Assembly (NCBI GenBank): GCA_023443225.1
Contig: JAEZVF010000098.1
Span: forward strand, 124,001-188,000
Direction: 5' to 3'
DNA: 64,000 nt
DNA from: Bacillota bacterium
GTDB lineage: Bacteria > Bacillota > Clostridia > Lachnospirales > Lachnospiraceae
Below the pieces are notes generated by a model. The model saw only the letters and a program-made list of their open reading frames with translations. It was not told the origin of the DNA and made no database searches. Below are positions 8,684 to 17,607 of the stretch, in pieces; within the stretch, counting starts at the first letter, position 1; the number at the start of each line of letters is the position of its first letter. A program made the translations under genes and the position numbers.

Positions 8684-9868
8684 ATGCTGTTCAGTAGAAT
8701 TATTCTTATGATACTTATTATAGCATCAGGTATTTTCGCCAGCTTTTATGGCGGAAATGTTTCTTATGCTTTTTTTTATTTTTCATTAATGATTCCGGTA
8801 ATCTCCTTTGCGTATACCTTTTATGTATTTGTATGTTTTCGGTTGTTTCAGGATATTGGACAGAGAATAGTCGTAAAAGGAGACTTAACTCCATATGCAT
8901 TTACCTTAGGGAATGAAAATTACATTACCTTCCGAAGTATTAAAGTGAATTTTCTCCATGATAAATCTATCATTTTAAACACTGATAATATGAAAGAATA
9001 TTGTTTGCTTCCTGGTGCTTCTGAAACAACAGAAACAAAACTCCGATGTAATTATCGAGGAATATATTACGTAGGTGCCAGTTCTGTTGACATTACAGAT
9101 TTTTTATATTTATTTAGAATCACTTATCCAGTTCAATCCAAGGTGTCAGTAACGGTACTTCCCAGAGTAGTACAAATCGATAGGCTTGGAATTGTACCGG
9201 CACAAAAAGATACTAAGAATCTTCCTTATTATTTGAATCAGCCCCATGACACCATGGACATTGTGACAAGAAAATATCAGCTAGGAGATAGTAAAAAGCA
9301 GATTCATTGGAAGGCAACAGCAAAAAGAAATGAACTATTTAGTAGAACCTTTATAGCGAATCCAAAGTCTGAGACCATAATAATAATGGACTTACAGGAA
9401 CTAAAAGAAGACGAGTTAACAACGTACATTATAGAGGATCAAATCATAGAGAGTGCCTTAGCAATTACAAATTATTTAAAGAACAATAATACGCATGTCA
9501 GTGTATATTATGAACATGGTGGTTTACAGAAAGCAGAAGTTCGAAGTAAAGTAGATTTTGATATTTTTTATCAGATGTGTGTCTCCATGAGCTTTCATTC
9601 AAATGTGACAGTAGAAAATATTTTGAATTTGAGTCGTAATGTCTGTATGCAAGGAAGTTTTGTGATTGTACTTACACACAACCTGACAGAAGAACTATAT
9701 TACCATATGGTAGCTTTATCACAGCAGGGGAATGATCTTGCTTTATTGCTCATGAGAGATAAAATTGATCCAGATAAAGAATCCTTACTGGTCGATTTAA
9801 AACTTGCAGGTATTTCATTTCGACTTATTACCAGAGAAGATGAAATAAGGGAGGTGTTGACCTCATGA
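8684..9868 (+). CDS. DUF58 membrane-anchored protein
   Basis: The protein has 394 residues with two hydrophobic helices at the N terminus (residues 1-55) and then a beta-rich part. The DUF58 signature lies at about residues 196-218: Arg-Lys-Tyr-Gln-Leu-Gly-Asp, then IHWKATAKRNELFSR. A von Willebrand A-like fold is usual downstream. It is the standard partner of MoxR ATPases. Its stop overlaps the start of the next gene by four bases (ATGA), indicating translational coupling. Confidence 0.9.
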   Translation: MLFSRIILMILIIASGIFASFYGGNVSYAFFYFSLMIPVISFAYTFYVFVCFRLFQDIGQRIVVKGDLTPYAFTLGNENYITFRSIKVNFLHDKSIILNTDNMKEYCLLPGASETTETKLRCNYRGIYYVGASSVDITDFLYLFRITYPVQSKVSVTVLPRVVQIDRLGIVPAQKDTKNLPYYLNQPHDTMDIVTRKYQLGDSKKQIHWKATAKRNELFSRTFIANPKSETIIIMDLQELKEDELTTYIIEDQIIESALAITNYLKNNNTHVSVYYEHGGLQKAEVRSKVDFDIFYQMCVSMSFHSNVTVENILNLSRNVCMQGSFVIVLTHNLTEELYYHMVALSQQGNDLALLLMRDKIDPDKESLLVDLKLAGISFRLITREDEIREVLTS

Positions 9869-12252
9869 TCAGTAAGAAACAATGGATAACTTTTGTTAAC
9901 AGTGCGATATTGTCCATAGCAATTGGAGACTTTTTAAATAGCCTGTTTCAACTTCATACAAATATTATATTTATTATAGTGATTGCTTTTTTCTTTTCTG
10001 GGTGCATTATGCTGCTGGATATTTATAAAAAGAATGTAATCAGCTATTTAACCATTCTTGGAATTATCATTGTAGGCATAACAATCAGTGCAGTATTTAA
10101 GTTTAGTTATATAGAGGCAACCCGGCGTGTAATTGAATGGTGCATGACTTATGACAGAGATATCATTCATTATGATAGATGGTGCGGCCTAGCAACCATG
10201 GCAGCAATTCTGTTTCTTTGTTGTAGCATAACCTATGTTTTTCATAAATTTTATAAAATCAAAAATATTTTGGCGGCCTCATTTCTTATATTGTTAATTA
10301 TAGCCTGCATTAACAAACTGTTTGTCCCTAAAATAACAGTTGCTATCATCTTGGTGTATTCATTGGTAATACTTGTAGAGATTTGTGGAATTAAGCTACA
10401 TAAAAACAGCAATGTTGTGGATAACAGTATCGCAACCATTTATTTAGCCCCAATCTGTATACTGATAGCAATATTGGCTGTTAGTTTTCCTTCCAATACA
10501 ACCCCCATTAGGTGGAAAGTTGTAAAGAGTTTTATTTATAAGGTCCAAGAGCAAGGCTCTATGATAATCACCGAAATTCAATATCGTTTTAATAAAGGAA
10601 GTGGGGAATTTGGACTAAATTATGCAGAATATTCTGAAGATAGTGATACTGAACTGGGTGGAGATGTAAAGTTAAGAAATAAAAATACGTTAAATATTTA
10701 TACAAATAATAAGAGTACTGCTCGTGGTTATTTAATTGGATCGATCAGTGATACCTATACCGGCCGCAAATGGGAAAAAAGAAAATCGGATTATAAATAT
10801 GAGTATGAAGATTATTATTTAGACTTTTTTGAACTACTTCTATGTTTTACAAAGGCAAATCAGGAAGGAATGGACTTAACAAACATTGTTCAGAAAAGAG
10901 ATTATGAGATTAAATTTAAGGATATTAAAACGAAAACCATTTTTTATCCTTTGAAATCTTATAAAATATATCATAAAAAACCCATTAAATATGTAGAGAC
11001 CGATCAGGGTGCTTTGTTGTTTAAGAAAGCAAAAGGAAATGGAACCGTTTATAACACATCATACTACGAATTGAATCTCAATAGTGAAGGACTTAAAAAC
11101 ATTCTAAGAAATACCGGTAAGCAGAAAATTATAGTTACGGAAGAAAACCTACGTAAGACCGGAGACTCTATATTCTATTTGTATAAATTTGAGGATGAAC
11201 TAAATTATACTGGATTAATAGAAGAGATAGAAAAAAGAACAGAAGAAATAGAAATCCAGTACACCACCTTACCGGACACTTTGCCAGACAGAGTAAAGGA
11301 ACTGGCATATGAAATAACAAAGAATTATAATAATGATTACGACAAACTAAAGGCCATCGAATCGTATCTAAATCAAATGACATATACCACTAAGGTTAGA
11401 AGGACACCGAAAGAAGAAGACTTTGTAGACTATTTCCTGTTCGAGCAAAAAACAGGTTACTGTTCTTATTTTGCTAGTGCTATGGGAATTTTGGCACGTT
11501 GTGTCGGCATACCTACACGTTACGTCGAAGGGTATGTAGTTGATTATATGGACAGACCGGAAGCATTTACCTATAAGGTATACAGCTATAGTGCCCATTC
11601 ATGGATTGACGCTTACATTGAAGGGGTAGGTTGGATACCATTTGAACCGACTCCAGAATTCTATGACGGAAGATATACACAGTGGAAAGAAGCTTCGAAC
11701 ACAGGAAATCATGCTTCCTATATGCCAAATAGTGTAATGATACCAACGCCACCAGTTCAGGAACCATTTAAGGACAATGGTATAGAAATTAATACAGCAA
11801 AAAAGTTTACGTTGCAAGAATATATTTTTGCGGTGTGTGCAATCATATTATGTATTTTACTTCTATTTGCATCCATTGTTTTAGCATATTATAAACTAAT
11901 GGAAACAAAATATAATCGAAGATACAAGAATTCTTCTCATAATGAACAGCTAACCATGAAACTAGGAGAAATACTACAATATGTTACAAAGGAAGGGTAT
12001 AAACTGCCTTCAGATGAAACTTTGTATTCTTATGCAAAGCGTATAGGAGACAAAATTGAATTTGAGCATGTTACTTTTCTTACGATAGTTCTCATTTATA
12101 TGAGAACCCGATATGGAGGGAAGGATGTTAAGGAAAGCGATTTAGAGATAGTGATTAAATTCTGTAAGCATTTTGAAAAGCATTTGTATTTGAAATTGGG
12201 AAAAAGAAAAATGTTTTTTGATAGATTTATATTTCTACATCATATTAGATGA
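9865..12252 (+). CDS. Multi-pass membrane transglutaminase-like protein (TgpA type)
   Basis: The protein has 795 residues. About six hydrophobic helices occupy residues 1-215, then a large extracytoplasmic domain, then one helix near residue 660 and a cytoplasmic tail. The transglutaminase/protease-like core has Cys533 in TGYCSYFASAMGILARCVG, His578 in YSAHSWIDAY and the acidic residue in GWIPFEPTPEF, so the catalytic triad appears intact. TgpA-like proteins are thought to act at the cell envelope; substrates are not established. It is translationally coupled to the DUF58 gene. The C-terminal 110 residues resemble the DUF4129-like tail of this family. Confidence 0.9.
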   Translation: MISKKQWITFVNSAILSIAIGDFLNSLFQLHTNIIFIIVIAFFFSGCIMLLDIYKKNVISYLTILGIIIVGITISAVFKFSYIEATRRVIEWCMTYDRDIIHYDRWCGLATMAAILFLCCSITYVFHKFYKIKNILAASFLILLIIACINKLFVPKITVAIILVYSLVILVEICGIKLHKNSNVVDNSIATIYLAPICILIAILAVSFPSNTTPIRWKVVKSFIYKVQEQGSMIITEIQYRFNKGSGEFGLNYAEYSEDSDTELGGDVKLRNKNTLNIYTNNKSTARGYLIGSISDTYTGRKWEKRKSDYKYEYEDYYLDFFELLLCFTKANQEGMDLTNIVQKRDYEIKFKDIKTKTIFYPLKSYKIYHKKPIKYVETDQGALLFKKAKGNGTVYNTSYYELNLNSEGLKNILRNTGKQKIIVTEENLRKTGDSIFYLYKFEDELNYTGLIEEIEKRTEEIEIQYTTLPDTLPDRVKELAYEITKNYNNDYDKLKAIESYLNQMTYTTKVRRTPKEEDFVDYFLFEQKTGYCSYFASAMGILARCVGIPTRYVEGYVVDYMDRPEAFTYKVYSYSAHSWIDAYIEGVGWIPFEPTPEFYDGRYTQWKEASNTGNHASYMPNSVMIPTPPVQEPFKDNGIEINTAKKFTLQEYIFAVCAIILCILLLFASIVLAYYKLMETKYNRRYKNSSHNEQLTMKLGEILQYVTKEGYKLPSDETLYSYAKRIGDKIEFEHVTFLTIVLIYMRTRYGGKDVKESDLEIVIKFCKHFEKHLYLKLGKRKMFFDRFIFLHHIR

Positions 12253-12297
12253 ATAAAACAATCATTTCTGGTGAAAATATAGCTAGAGGTGATAATA

Positions 12298-13173
12298 ATG
12301 AAAAAACACAACTTAGCTGAATTTTTTAAAAGCAAAAGTTTTTATGCGTTATTATGTGTTGGGGCATTGGCAATCATAGCGATTACAGTGGTAGGATTGA
12401 ATCGTACATCTGACAAACAGCAGAACAATAATCTGGTGGATTTAAATGAGCCTATTTCAGATGTAGCACAAGGTGAAGATAATAGTAACCAGGAGATTGT
12501 TATACAACCAGACACAAATAACACGCCCTCGTCAGCTGCTGCTAATAATAAAGCGGGCACCAGTCAGGCAGAGGTAGCCAAAGGCAATCCGGATGGAGCA
12601 GTTACAGATGGAAGTCTATTGGAATATGATGTTATTGATGATTCACAAAATGTAAAAGCAAAAGATACTACTAATAACACAGAAGTAAAAGATAATACGA
12701 AAAGTGAAACAGCAAAAGCTGAAGAAACCCAGTCTGTTATGAATCCGGAAACCATGCATTTCAAAGCAGAAAATGGTTTGTTATGGCCGGTAAATGGAAA
12801 TGTAGTAATGAATTATAGTGTAGACAGAGTGGTTTACCACGAAACCTTAGAACAATTTAAGTGTAATCCCGCCATTATTATTGATGCTAAAGTTGGAACT
12901 GAGGTACTTAGTGCAGCAACAGGAGTAATTACATCTATTGAAGAAGTAGATGAAACTGGATTAACGGTAACAGCCTCTATTGGAAGTGGATACAGCCTAG
13001 TATATGGACAATTAAAAGATGTGAAATTCAAAGTAGGCGATACGGTGAAAGAAGGCGAAGTTTTAGGTGTGATAGCAGAACCTTCCATATATTATACGGT
13101 AGAGGGTAGTAATCTATATTTCCAGGTAATGAAAGAAGATTCCACCATAGATCCTATGCTATTATTAAGATAA
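12298..13173 (+). CDS. Degenerate M23/LytM protein, SpoIIQ-like
   Basis: The protein has 291 residues: one N-terminal membrane anchor (about residues 14-34), a long Asn/Asp/Ser/Thr-rich linker to about residue 155, then a C-terminal LytM-like domain starting GLLWPVNGNVVMNYS. The zinc ligands of active M23 peptidases are absent: the usual H-x(3)-D region reads CNPAIIIDAK and the usual HLHFE reads NLYFQV. Anchor, linker and dead LytM domain are the layout of SpoIIQ, the forespore half of the SpoIIQ-SpoIIIAH channel. That identification is inference. The start at 12298 is preferred because AGAGGT lies 7 bases upstream; the GTG at 12289 overlaps this site. Confidence 0.75.
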   Translation: MKKHNLAEFFKSKSFYALLCVGALAIIAITVVGLNRTSDKQQNNNLVDLNEPISDVAQGEDNSNQEIVIQPDTNNTPSSAAANNKAGTSQAEVAKGNPDGAVTDGSLLEYDVIDDSQNVKAKDTTNNTEVKDNTKSETAKAEETQSVMNPETMHFKAENGLLWPVNGNVVMNYSVDRVVYHETLEQFKCNPAIIIDAKVGTEVLSAATGVITSIEEVDETGLTVTASIGSGYSLVYGQLKDVKFKVGDTVKEGEVLGVIAEPSIYYTVEGSNLYFQVMKEDSTIDPMLLLR

Positions 13174-13199
13174 CAAAATAATAAATCAGTTATATATGG

Positions 13200-13238
13200 G
13201 GTTTGAAGGTATAAAATTATACTTTCAAACCTTATTTT
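13200..13238 (+). terminator. Intrinsic terminator of the MoxR-M23 operon
   Basis: A 14-bp stem (13200-13213 with 13218-13231, one G-U pair) has a 4-base loop and is followed by TTATTTTTTAT. Confidence 0.8.
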
Positions 13239-13419
13239 TTATGAAATATATAATCATTTGCGTAACAATTATCTCTGCTTTGAATATAATAAAGAATAGA
13301 ATAGAAAGGGTATAAGAGTACGTACATATCTACAATAATCCGCAACCGAAGCTCTTATACCATATGTATTCTTTAAGAAATGCACTTGTTTTATTCGGCT
13401 GCTTGACATAGATATGAAT
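13239..13419. other. Non-coding spacer with nested inverted repeats
   Basis: This part of the 327-base gap between convergent genes has no convincing reading frame. Between the two terminators it holds nested inverted repeats: AAAGAATA (13291-13298) with TATTCTTT (13367-13374) outside, and GGTATAAGAG (13309-13318) with CTCTTATACC (13352-13361) inside. It could be an RNA fold or a relic of a mobile element. Confidence 0.4.
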
Positions 13420-13460
13420 AAAAAGCTGGTAAATTAGAGGATCTAATTTGCCAGCTTTTT
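13420..13460. terminator. Bidirectional terminator of the leftward hydrogenase operon
   Basis: A 19-base arm (13420-13438) and its near-complement (13442-13460) have a 3-base loop, with A-runs on one side and T-runs on the other. It serves the operon ending at 13501 on the minus strand. Confidence 0.8.
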
Positions 13461-13500
13461 AATTACAACTATGATTGTAGCTTCAATCAAGATTTACAAT

Positions 13501-15243
13501 TTAATTTACACTTCTCTTTACATAAGTTGTGTGAAGAACTTCATGAGCCTTATGGCTTCCTGGCTTACCAAAGTAAGTAGCGTAAAGTTCTTTGATTGCA
13601 GGATTTTCATGAGATTTCCTGATTGAGTTGTTGGAATCTGAATCATAGAGAACTTTTGCACGAAGTGCACGAATATCATTGAAGTTTCTTATGCTTGCAG
13701 GAACCTGAGGCATGCCACCGCCGTTTACACAGCCGCCAGGACAACCCATAATCTCAATAAAGTGATAGTTAGCTTCACCAGATTTTACTTTATCTAAAAG
13801 ATCTCTTGCATTCTGAAGACCGGATGCAACAGCAACCTTAACATCTAGTCCGCCAACACTGTAGGTTGCTTCTTTAATTCCTTTTGTTCCTCTTACATCA
13901 GTGAAATCTAATTTTGCTAATTCTTCTCCAGTTAATGTCTCAACTGCAGTACGAAGAGCGGCTTCCATAACACCACCAGTAGCACCAAAGATTACAGCAG
14001 CACCAGATGACATTCCAAGAGGAGAATCAAATTCTTCATCTGGAAGAGATGCGAAGTTGATACCTGCACGATCAATCATTCTGCTAAGTTCTCTTACGGT
14101 AATTGAGATATCAACGTCTGGAACTCCAGCAGCGTCCTGATCCTCGCGACCAATTTCAAATTTCTTAGCAGTACAAGGCATAGCACTAACAACAACAATA
14201 TTTTTTGGATCAATACCCATCTTCTCTGCATAGTAAGTCTTAATAGTAGCACCAAACATTTGTTGAGGAGACTTACAGCTGGATAGATTCTCTGTTAATT
14301 CAGGGAAATAGTGTTCGCAATACTTAACCCATCCTGGTGAACAGGAAGTAATTAGGGGAAGAACCCCTTTATTTGATATTCTATCAATTAATTCGTTCGC
14401 TTCTTCCATAATTGTGAGGTCAGCAGCAAAATTGGTATCAAATACTTTGTCAAAACCAAGACGGCGTAAGGCTGAAATCATTTTACCTTCCACGTTAGTT
14501 CCAATCGGATAACCAAAAGCTTCACCAAGTCCGGCACGAACAGCAGGAGCAGTCTGAACGATAACATGTTTTGAAGGGTCAGCTAATACAGCAAATACTT
14601 CATCCGTATAGTCTTTTTCTGATAGAGCTCCGGTAGGACAGACAGCGATACACTGGCCACAGGAAACACAGCTGGTTTCACCTAAGCCCATATCAAATGC
14701 GGATCCAATATTTGTACCAAAGCCACGCTCGTTCGCACCAATTACTCCAATACCTTGAATTTGTTCGCAAACTGCGGAACAACGTCTACATAAAATACAT
14801 TTATTATTATCACGATACATATGAGCAGCGGAAAGATCGATGTCAAAGTGATTGCTTTCTCCATCATATAAGCCTTCATTATCAACCTTAAGATCTTTGC
14901 AAAGCTTTTGTAATTCACATTCTCCACTTCTAACACAAGATAAACATCTTCTATCATGATCAGAAAGGATTAATTCTAAAGTTTTCTTTCTGGAATCTAA
15001 TACTTTAGGAGTATTGGTCCAGACTTCCATGCCCTCATTCACAGGATAAACGCAAGCTGTAACAAGAGTTCTAGCGCCCTTAACTTCAACTACACAGATA
15101 CGACAAGCACCGATTTCATTAATCTCTTTTAAATAGCAGAGAGTTGGAATCTCGATATGTGCGATTCTGGCAGCTTCAAGAATAGTAGAGCCTACTGGTG
15201 CAGCTACGTCTACACCGTTTATTTTAATATTTACGGTTTCCAT
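13501..15243 (-). CDS. hydA: [FeFe] hydrogenase catalytic subunit of trimeric bifurcating type (HydA)
   Basis: This 580-residue enzyme is group A, trimeric type. Domains in order: a [2Fe-2S] ferredoxin fold (Cys36, 47, 50, 64), a His-Cys cluster segment (DHDRRCLSC, residues 95-103), two [4Fe-4S] ferredoxin units (residues 149-207) and the H-cluster domain. H-cluster motifs are L1 TSCSPGW (299-305), L2 MPCTAKKFE (355-363) and L3 EIMGCPGGCVNGGG (497-510). Such enzymes reversibly couple H2 to NAD(H) and ferredoxin by flavin-based electron bifurcation with the NuoF- and NuoE-like partners encoded upstream. L1 has Ser where the paralogue at 26458 has the second Cys of TSCCP. It is the last gene of a five-gene leftward operon, with AAGGAGG before the start. 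Confidence 0.95.
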   Translation of the reverse strand: METVNIKINGVDVAAPVGSTILEAARIAHIEIPTLCYLKEINEIGACRICVVEVKGARTLVTACVYPVNEGMEVWTNTPKVLDSRKKTLELILSDHDRRCLSCVRSGECELQKLCKDLKVDNEGLYDGESNHFDIDLSAAHMYRDNNKCILCRRCSAVCEQIQGIGVIGANERGFGTNIGSAFDMGLGETSCVSCGQCIAVCPTGALSEKDYTDEVFAVLADPSKHVIVQTAPAVRAGLGEAFGYPIGTNVEGKMISALRRLGFDKVFDTNFAADLTIMEEANELIDRISNKGVLPLITSCSPGWVKYCEHYFPELTENLSSCKSPQQMFGATIKTYYAEKMGIDPKNIVVVSAMPCTAKKFEIGREDQDAAGVPDVDISITVRELSRMIDRAGINFASLPDEEFDSPLGMSSGAAVIFGATGGVMEAALRTAVETLTGEELAKLDFTDVRGTKGIKEATYSVGGLDVKVAVASGLQNARDLLDKVKSGEANYHFIEIMGCPGGCVNGGGMPQVPASIRNFNDIRALRAKVLYDSDSNNSIRKSHENPAIKELYATYFGKPGSHKAHEVLHTTYVKRSVN

Positions 15244-15278
15244 TTTTAACCTCCTTAAAGAACCTTAGTTTATCTACA

Positions 15279-17066
15279 CTATTTTTTGAAAATTGCACCG
15301 AAACGACATTTTTCCATACAAGCGCCACACTTAATACATTTATCCTGGATTATGATATGATCTTCTTTAACTTTTCCTTCAATTGCACCGTTTGGACAGA
15401 CTTTTGCACATAAGGTACAACCCTTACATTTGTCAGCATCAATTACATAGGATAAGAGCGACTTACACACGCCAGCAGGACATTTCTTATCTACAACATG
15501 CGCCACATACTCATCACGGAAGAATTTCAGTGTAGATAGAACTGGGTTTGGAGCCGTTTGGCCTAAACCGCAAAGTGCATTCTCTTTAATATAGTGACAA
15601 AGTTCTTCCAGTTTATCAATATCTTCTAAAGTACCTTGGCCCTTGGAAAATTTATCAAGCATTTCATACATACGCTTTGTACCAATTCTACAAGGAGTAC
15701 ATTTACCACAGGACTCTTCTAATGTAAACTCAAGGAAGAATTTAGCGATATCAACCATGCAGTTGTCTTCATCCATAACGATTAGACCACCGGAACCCAT
15801 CATAGAACCTATACTTAATAAGTTGTCATAGTCAATTGGAATATCGAAATGTTCTGCAGGGATACATCCACCGGATGGACCACCTGTTTGAGCAGCCTTG
15901 AATTTCTTGCCATTCGGAATACCACCGCCGATATCTTCGATAACTTCACGGAGGGTAGTACCCATAGGGATCTCAACAAGACCAGTATTTTTAATCTTAC
16001 CACCAAGAGCAAATACTTTAGTTCCCTTTGACTTCTCGGTACCCATAGCAGCAAACCATTCAGGACCATGTAAAATAATCTGAGGAATATTTGCATAGGT
16101 TTCAACGTTATTTAAAATGGTTGGCTTTCCAAAGAGTCCTTTTTGAGCAGGGAATGGAGGACGTGGACGAGGTTCACCTCTATTACCTTCGATAGAAGTC
16201 ATAAGAGCGGTTTCTTCACCACAAACGAAGGCTCCTGCACCAAGTCTCAAACCGATATCAAAGTTAAAGCCGGTTCCAAATATGTCATTTCCTAAAAGTC
16301 CGTATTCTCTTGCCTGAGCAATAGCAATTTCCAAACGTTCTACAGCGATTGGATATTCTGCACGAACATAAACATAACCTTGAGAAGCACCAATTGCATA
16401 GCCTGCAATTGTCATAGCTTCAATTAATACATGGGGATCACCCTCTAATACGGAACGATCCATGAAGGCACCTGGATCACCTTCGTCGGCATTACAACAG
16501 ACATATTTTTGATCAGCATCATTTCCCTTTGCGAGTTTCCATTTCAAACCTGTTGGGAAACCGCCGCCTCCACGGCCACGAAGTCCACTGTCTAAAATTG
16601 TTTGTATTACCTGATCGGGGGTATACTCTGTTAAAACTTTACCTAATGCTTCGTAACCATGAGTACCGATGTACTCTTCAATGTTCTCAGGATTGATAAC
16701 ACCGCAGTTACGTAGTGCAATTCTATGTTGATTTTTATAGAAATCGGTTTCATTTAAGGACTTTAGGCCATCATTCGTAAGTGTTTCCGAATATACAAGA
16801 CGAGTTACTACTCTACCCTTTAATAAATGCTCTGAAACGATTTCAGGAACATCTTCCACTTTAACCATGGAATAGAAAACTGCATCCGGATAAATTATCA
16901 TAATGGGACCCAGAGCACAAAGACCATGACATCCAGTTTGAACGATAGATACTTCTTTTTCCAGGTTGGCATTCTTAATTTCTACCTGCAGAGCATCCAT
17001 TATTTTTTGACATCCGGAGGAAGTACATCCGGTACCACCACAAACTAATACGTGTGAACGAAACAT
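15279..17066 (-). CDS. hydB: NuoF-like NADH/flavin subunit of bifurcating hydrogenase (HydB)
   Basis: The protein has 595 residues. The N terminus is a thioredoxin-like [2Fe-2S] domain (LVCGGTGCTSSGC and TGCHGLCALGP). The middle is the NuoF core with the glycine-rich RGRGGGGFPTGLKW, the NADH/FMN segment CNADEGDPGAFMDR and ESCGKCTPCRIGTKRM for one [4Fe-4S] cluster. The C terminus adds two ferredoxin [4Fe-4S] units (CKGCTLCAKVCPNG and CIKCGACMEKCRFG). It binds NAD(H), passes electrons to HydA and is the place where bifurcation is thought to occur. It lies between the small [2Fe-2S] gene and hydA, with GGAGG upstream. Confidence 0.95.
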   Translation of the reverse strand: MFRSHVLVCGGTGCTSSGCQKIMDALQVEIKNANLEKEVSIVQTGCHGLCALGPIMIIYPDAVFYSMVKVEDVPEIVSEHLLKGRVVTRLVYSETLTNDGLKSLNETDFYKNQHRIALRNCGVINPENIEEYIGTHGYEALGKVLTEYTPDQVIQTILDSGLRGRGGGGFPTGLKWKLAKGNDADQKYVCCNADEGDPGAFMDRSVLEGDPHVLIEAMTIAGYAIGASQGYVYVRAEYPIAVERLEIAIAQAREYGLLGNDIFGTGFNFDIGLRLGAGAFVCGEETALMTSIEGNRGEPRPRPPFPAQKGLFGKPTILNNVETYANIPQIILHGPEWFAAMGTEKSKGTKVFALGGKIKNTGLVEIPMGTTLREVIEDIGGGIPNGKKFKAAQTGGPSGGCIPAEHFDIPIDYDNLLSIGSMMGSGGLIVMDEDNCMVDIAKFFLEFTLEESCGKCTPCRIGTKRMYEMLDKFSKGQGTLEDIDKLEELCHYIKENALCGLGQTAPNPVLSTLKFFRDEYVAHVVDKKCPAGVCKSLLSYVIDADKCKGCTLCAKVCPNGAIEGKVKEDHIIIQDKCIKCGACMEKCRFGAIFKK

Positions 17067-17068
17067 GC

Positions 17069-17443
17069 TTAAATCCTCCCCTCGGAATCTATTGTGTATT
17101 TGCTTACAACCTGACCACGGATAAGGTGTTGTTCTAAGACCTCCATCACTTTTTCTGGTGTCATCTTAATGTAAGTAACCTTTTCTTTTCCTGGTTCCAG
17201 AACTTCTACAATTGGCTCATATTGGCACAAGCCGATACAACCGGTTTGTGTTACAGCAATATTGGATAAGTTTTTAGATTGAACTGCATCTGAAAGAGCA
17301 GTTAATACAGGTCTTGCACCACTTGCAATACCACAGGTTGCCATGCCGACAACAACTCTTGTCTGATCTCCACTTTCAGAACGTAGACCAACCTGGCTCT
17401 GCATTTTCTCTCTGATTGCTTTTAACTCTTCTAGAGTTTTCAT
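17069..17443 (-). CDS. hndB: [2Fe-2S] thioredoxin-like ferredoxin (HndB type)
   Basis: The 124-residue protein has a short helical N terminus (MKTLEELKAIREKM), then a thioredoxin-like [2Fe-2S] fold: Cys in VVGMATCGIASGARP and in TQTGCIGLCQYEPIVEV. HndB-type subunits occur in four-subunit NAD(P)-linked hydrogenases between the NuoE- and NuoF-like subunits, as here. The start at 17443 is chosen because GGAGG lies 5 bases upstream; an ATG at 17455 overlaps that site. Its stop lies only 2 bases before the hydB start. Confidence 0.88.
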   Translation of the reverse strand: MKTLEELKAIREKMQSQVGLRSESGDQTRVVVGMATCGIASGARPVLTALSDAVQSKNLSNIAVTQTGCIGLCQYEPIVEVLEPGKEKVTYIKMTPEKVMEVLEQHLIRGQVVSKYTIDSEGRI

Positions 17444-17607
17444 ATAATCCTCCATCCCGCCGCTACATGCGGCTTTAAATCTTAAGAACGAATATTAGGT
17501 TATTAATTAACCTGTTAAAATATAGACAAATTAAGAGAAACGTCTTGGACGAAGCTAACAAAATCCCCACCGTAAGCAACATCACAAGTCACATTACACG
17601 AAATTTG
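17444..17607 (-). other. Unusually long intra-operon spacer with palindromes
   Basis: These 164 bases between the GHKL ATPase stop and hndB are non-coding, in an operon whose other spacers are 2-35 bases. They hold the palindrome AGGTTA-N5-TAACCT (17497-17513) and a small GC hairpin GCCGC-N5-GCGGC (about 17459-17473) just before the hndB Shine-Dalgarno site. An internal promoter, mRNA processing site or attenuation element is possible but not shown. Confidence 0.4.
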
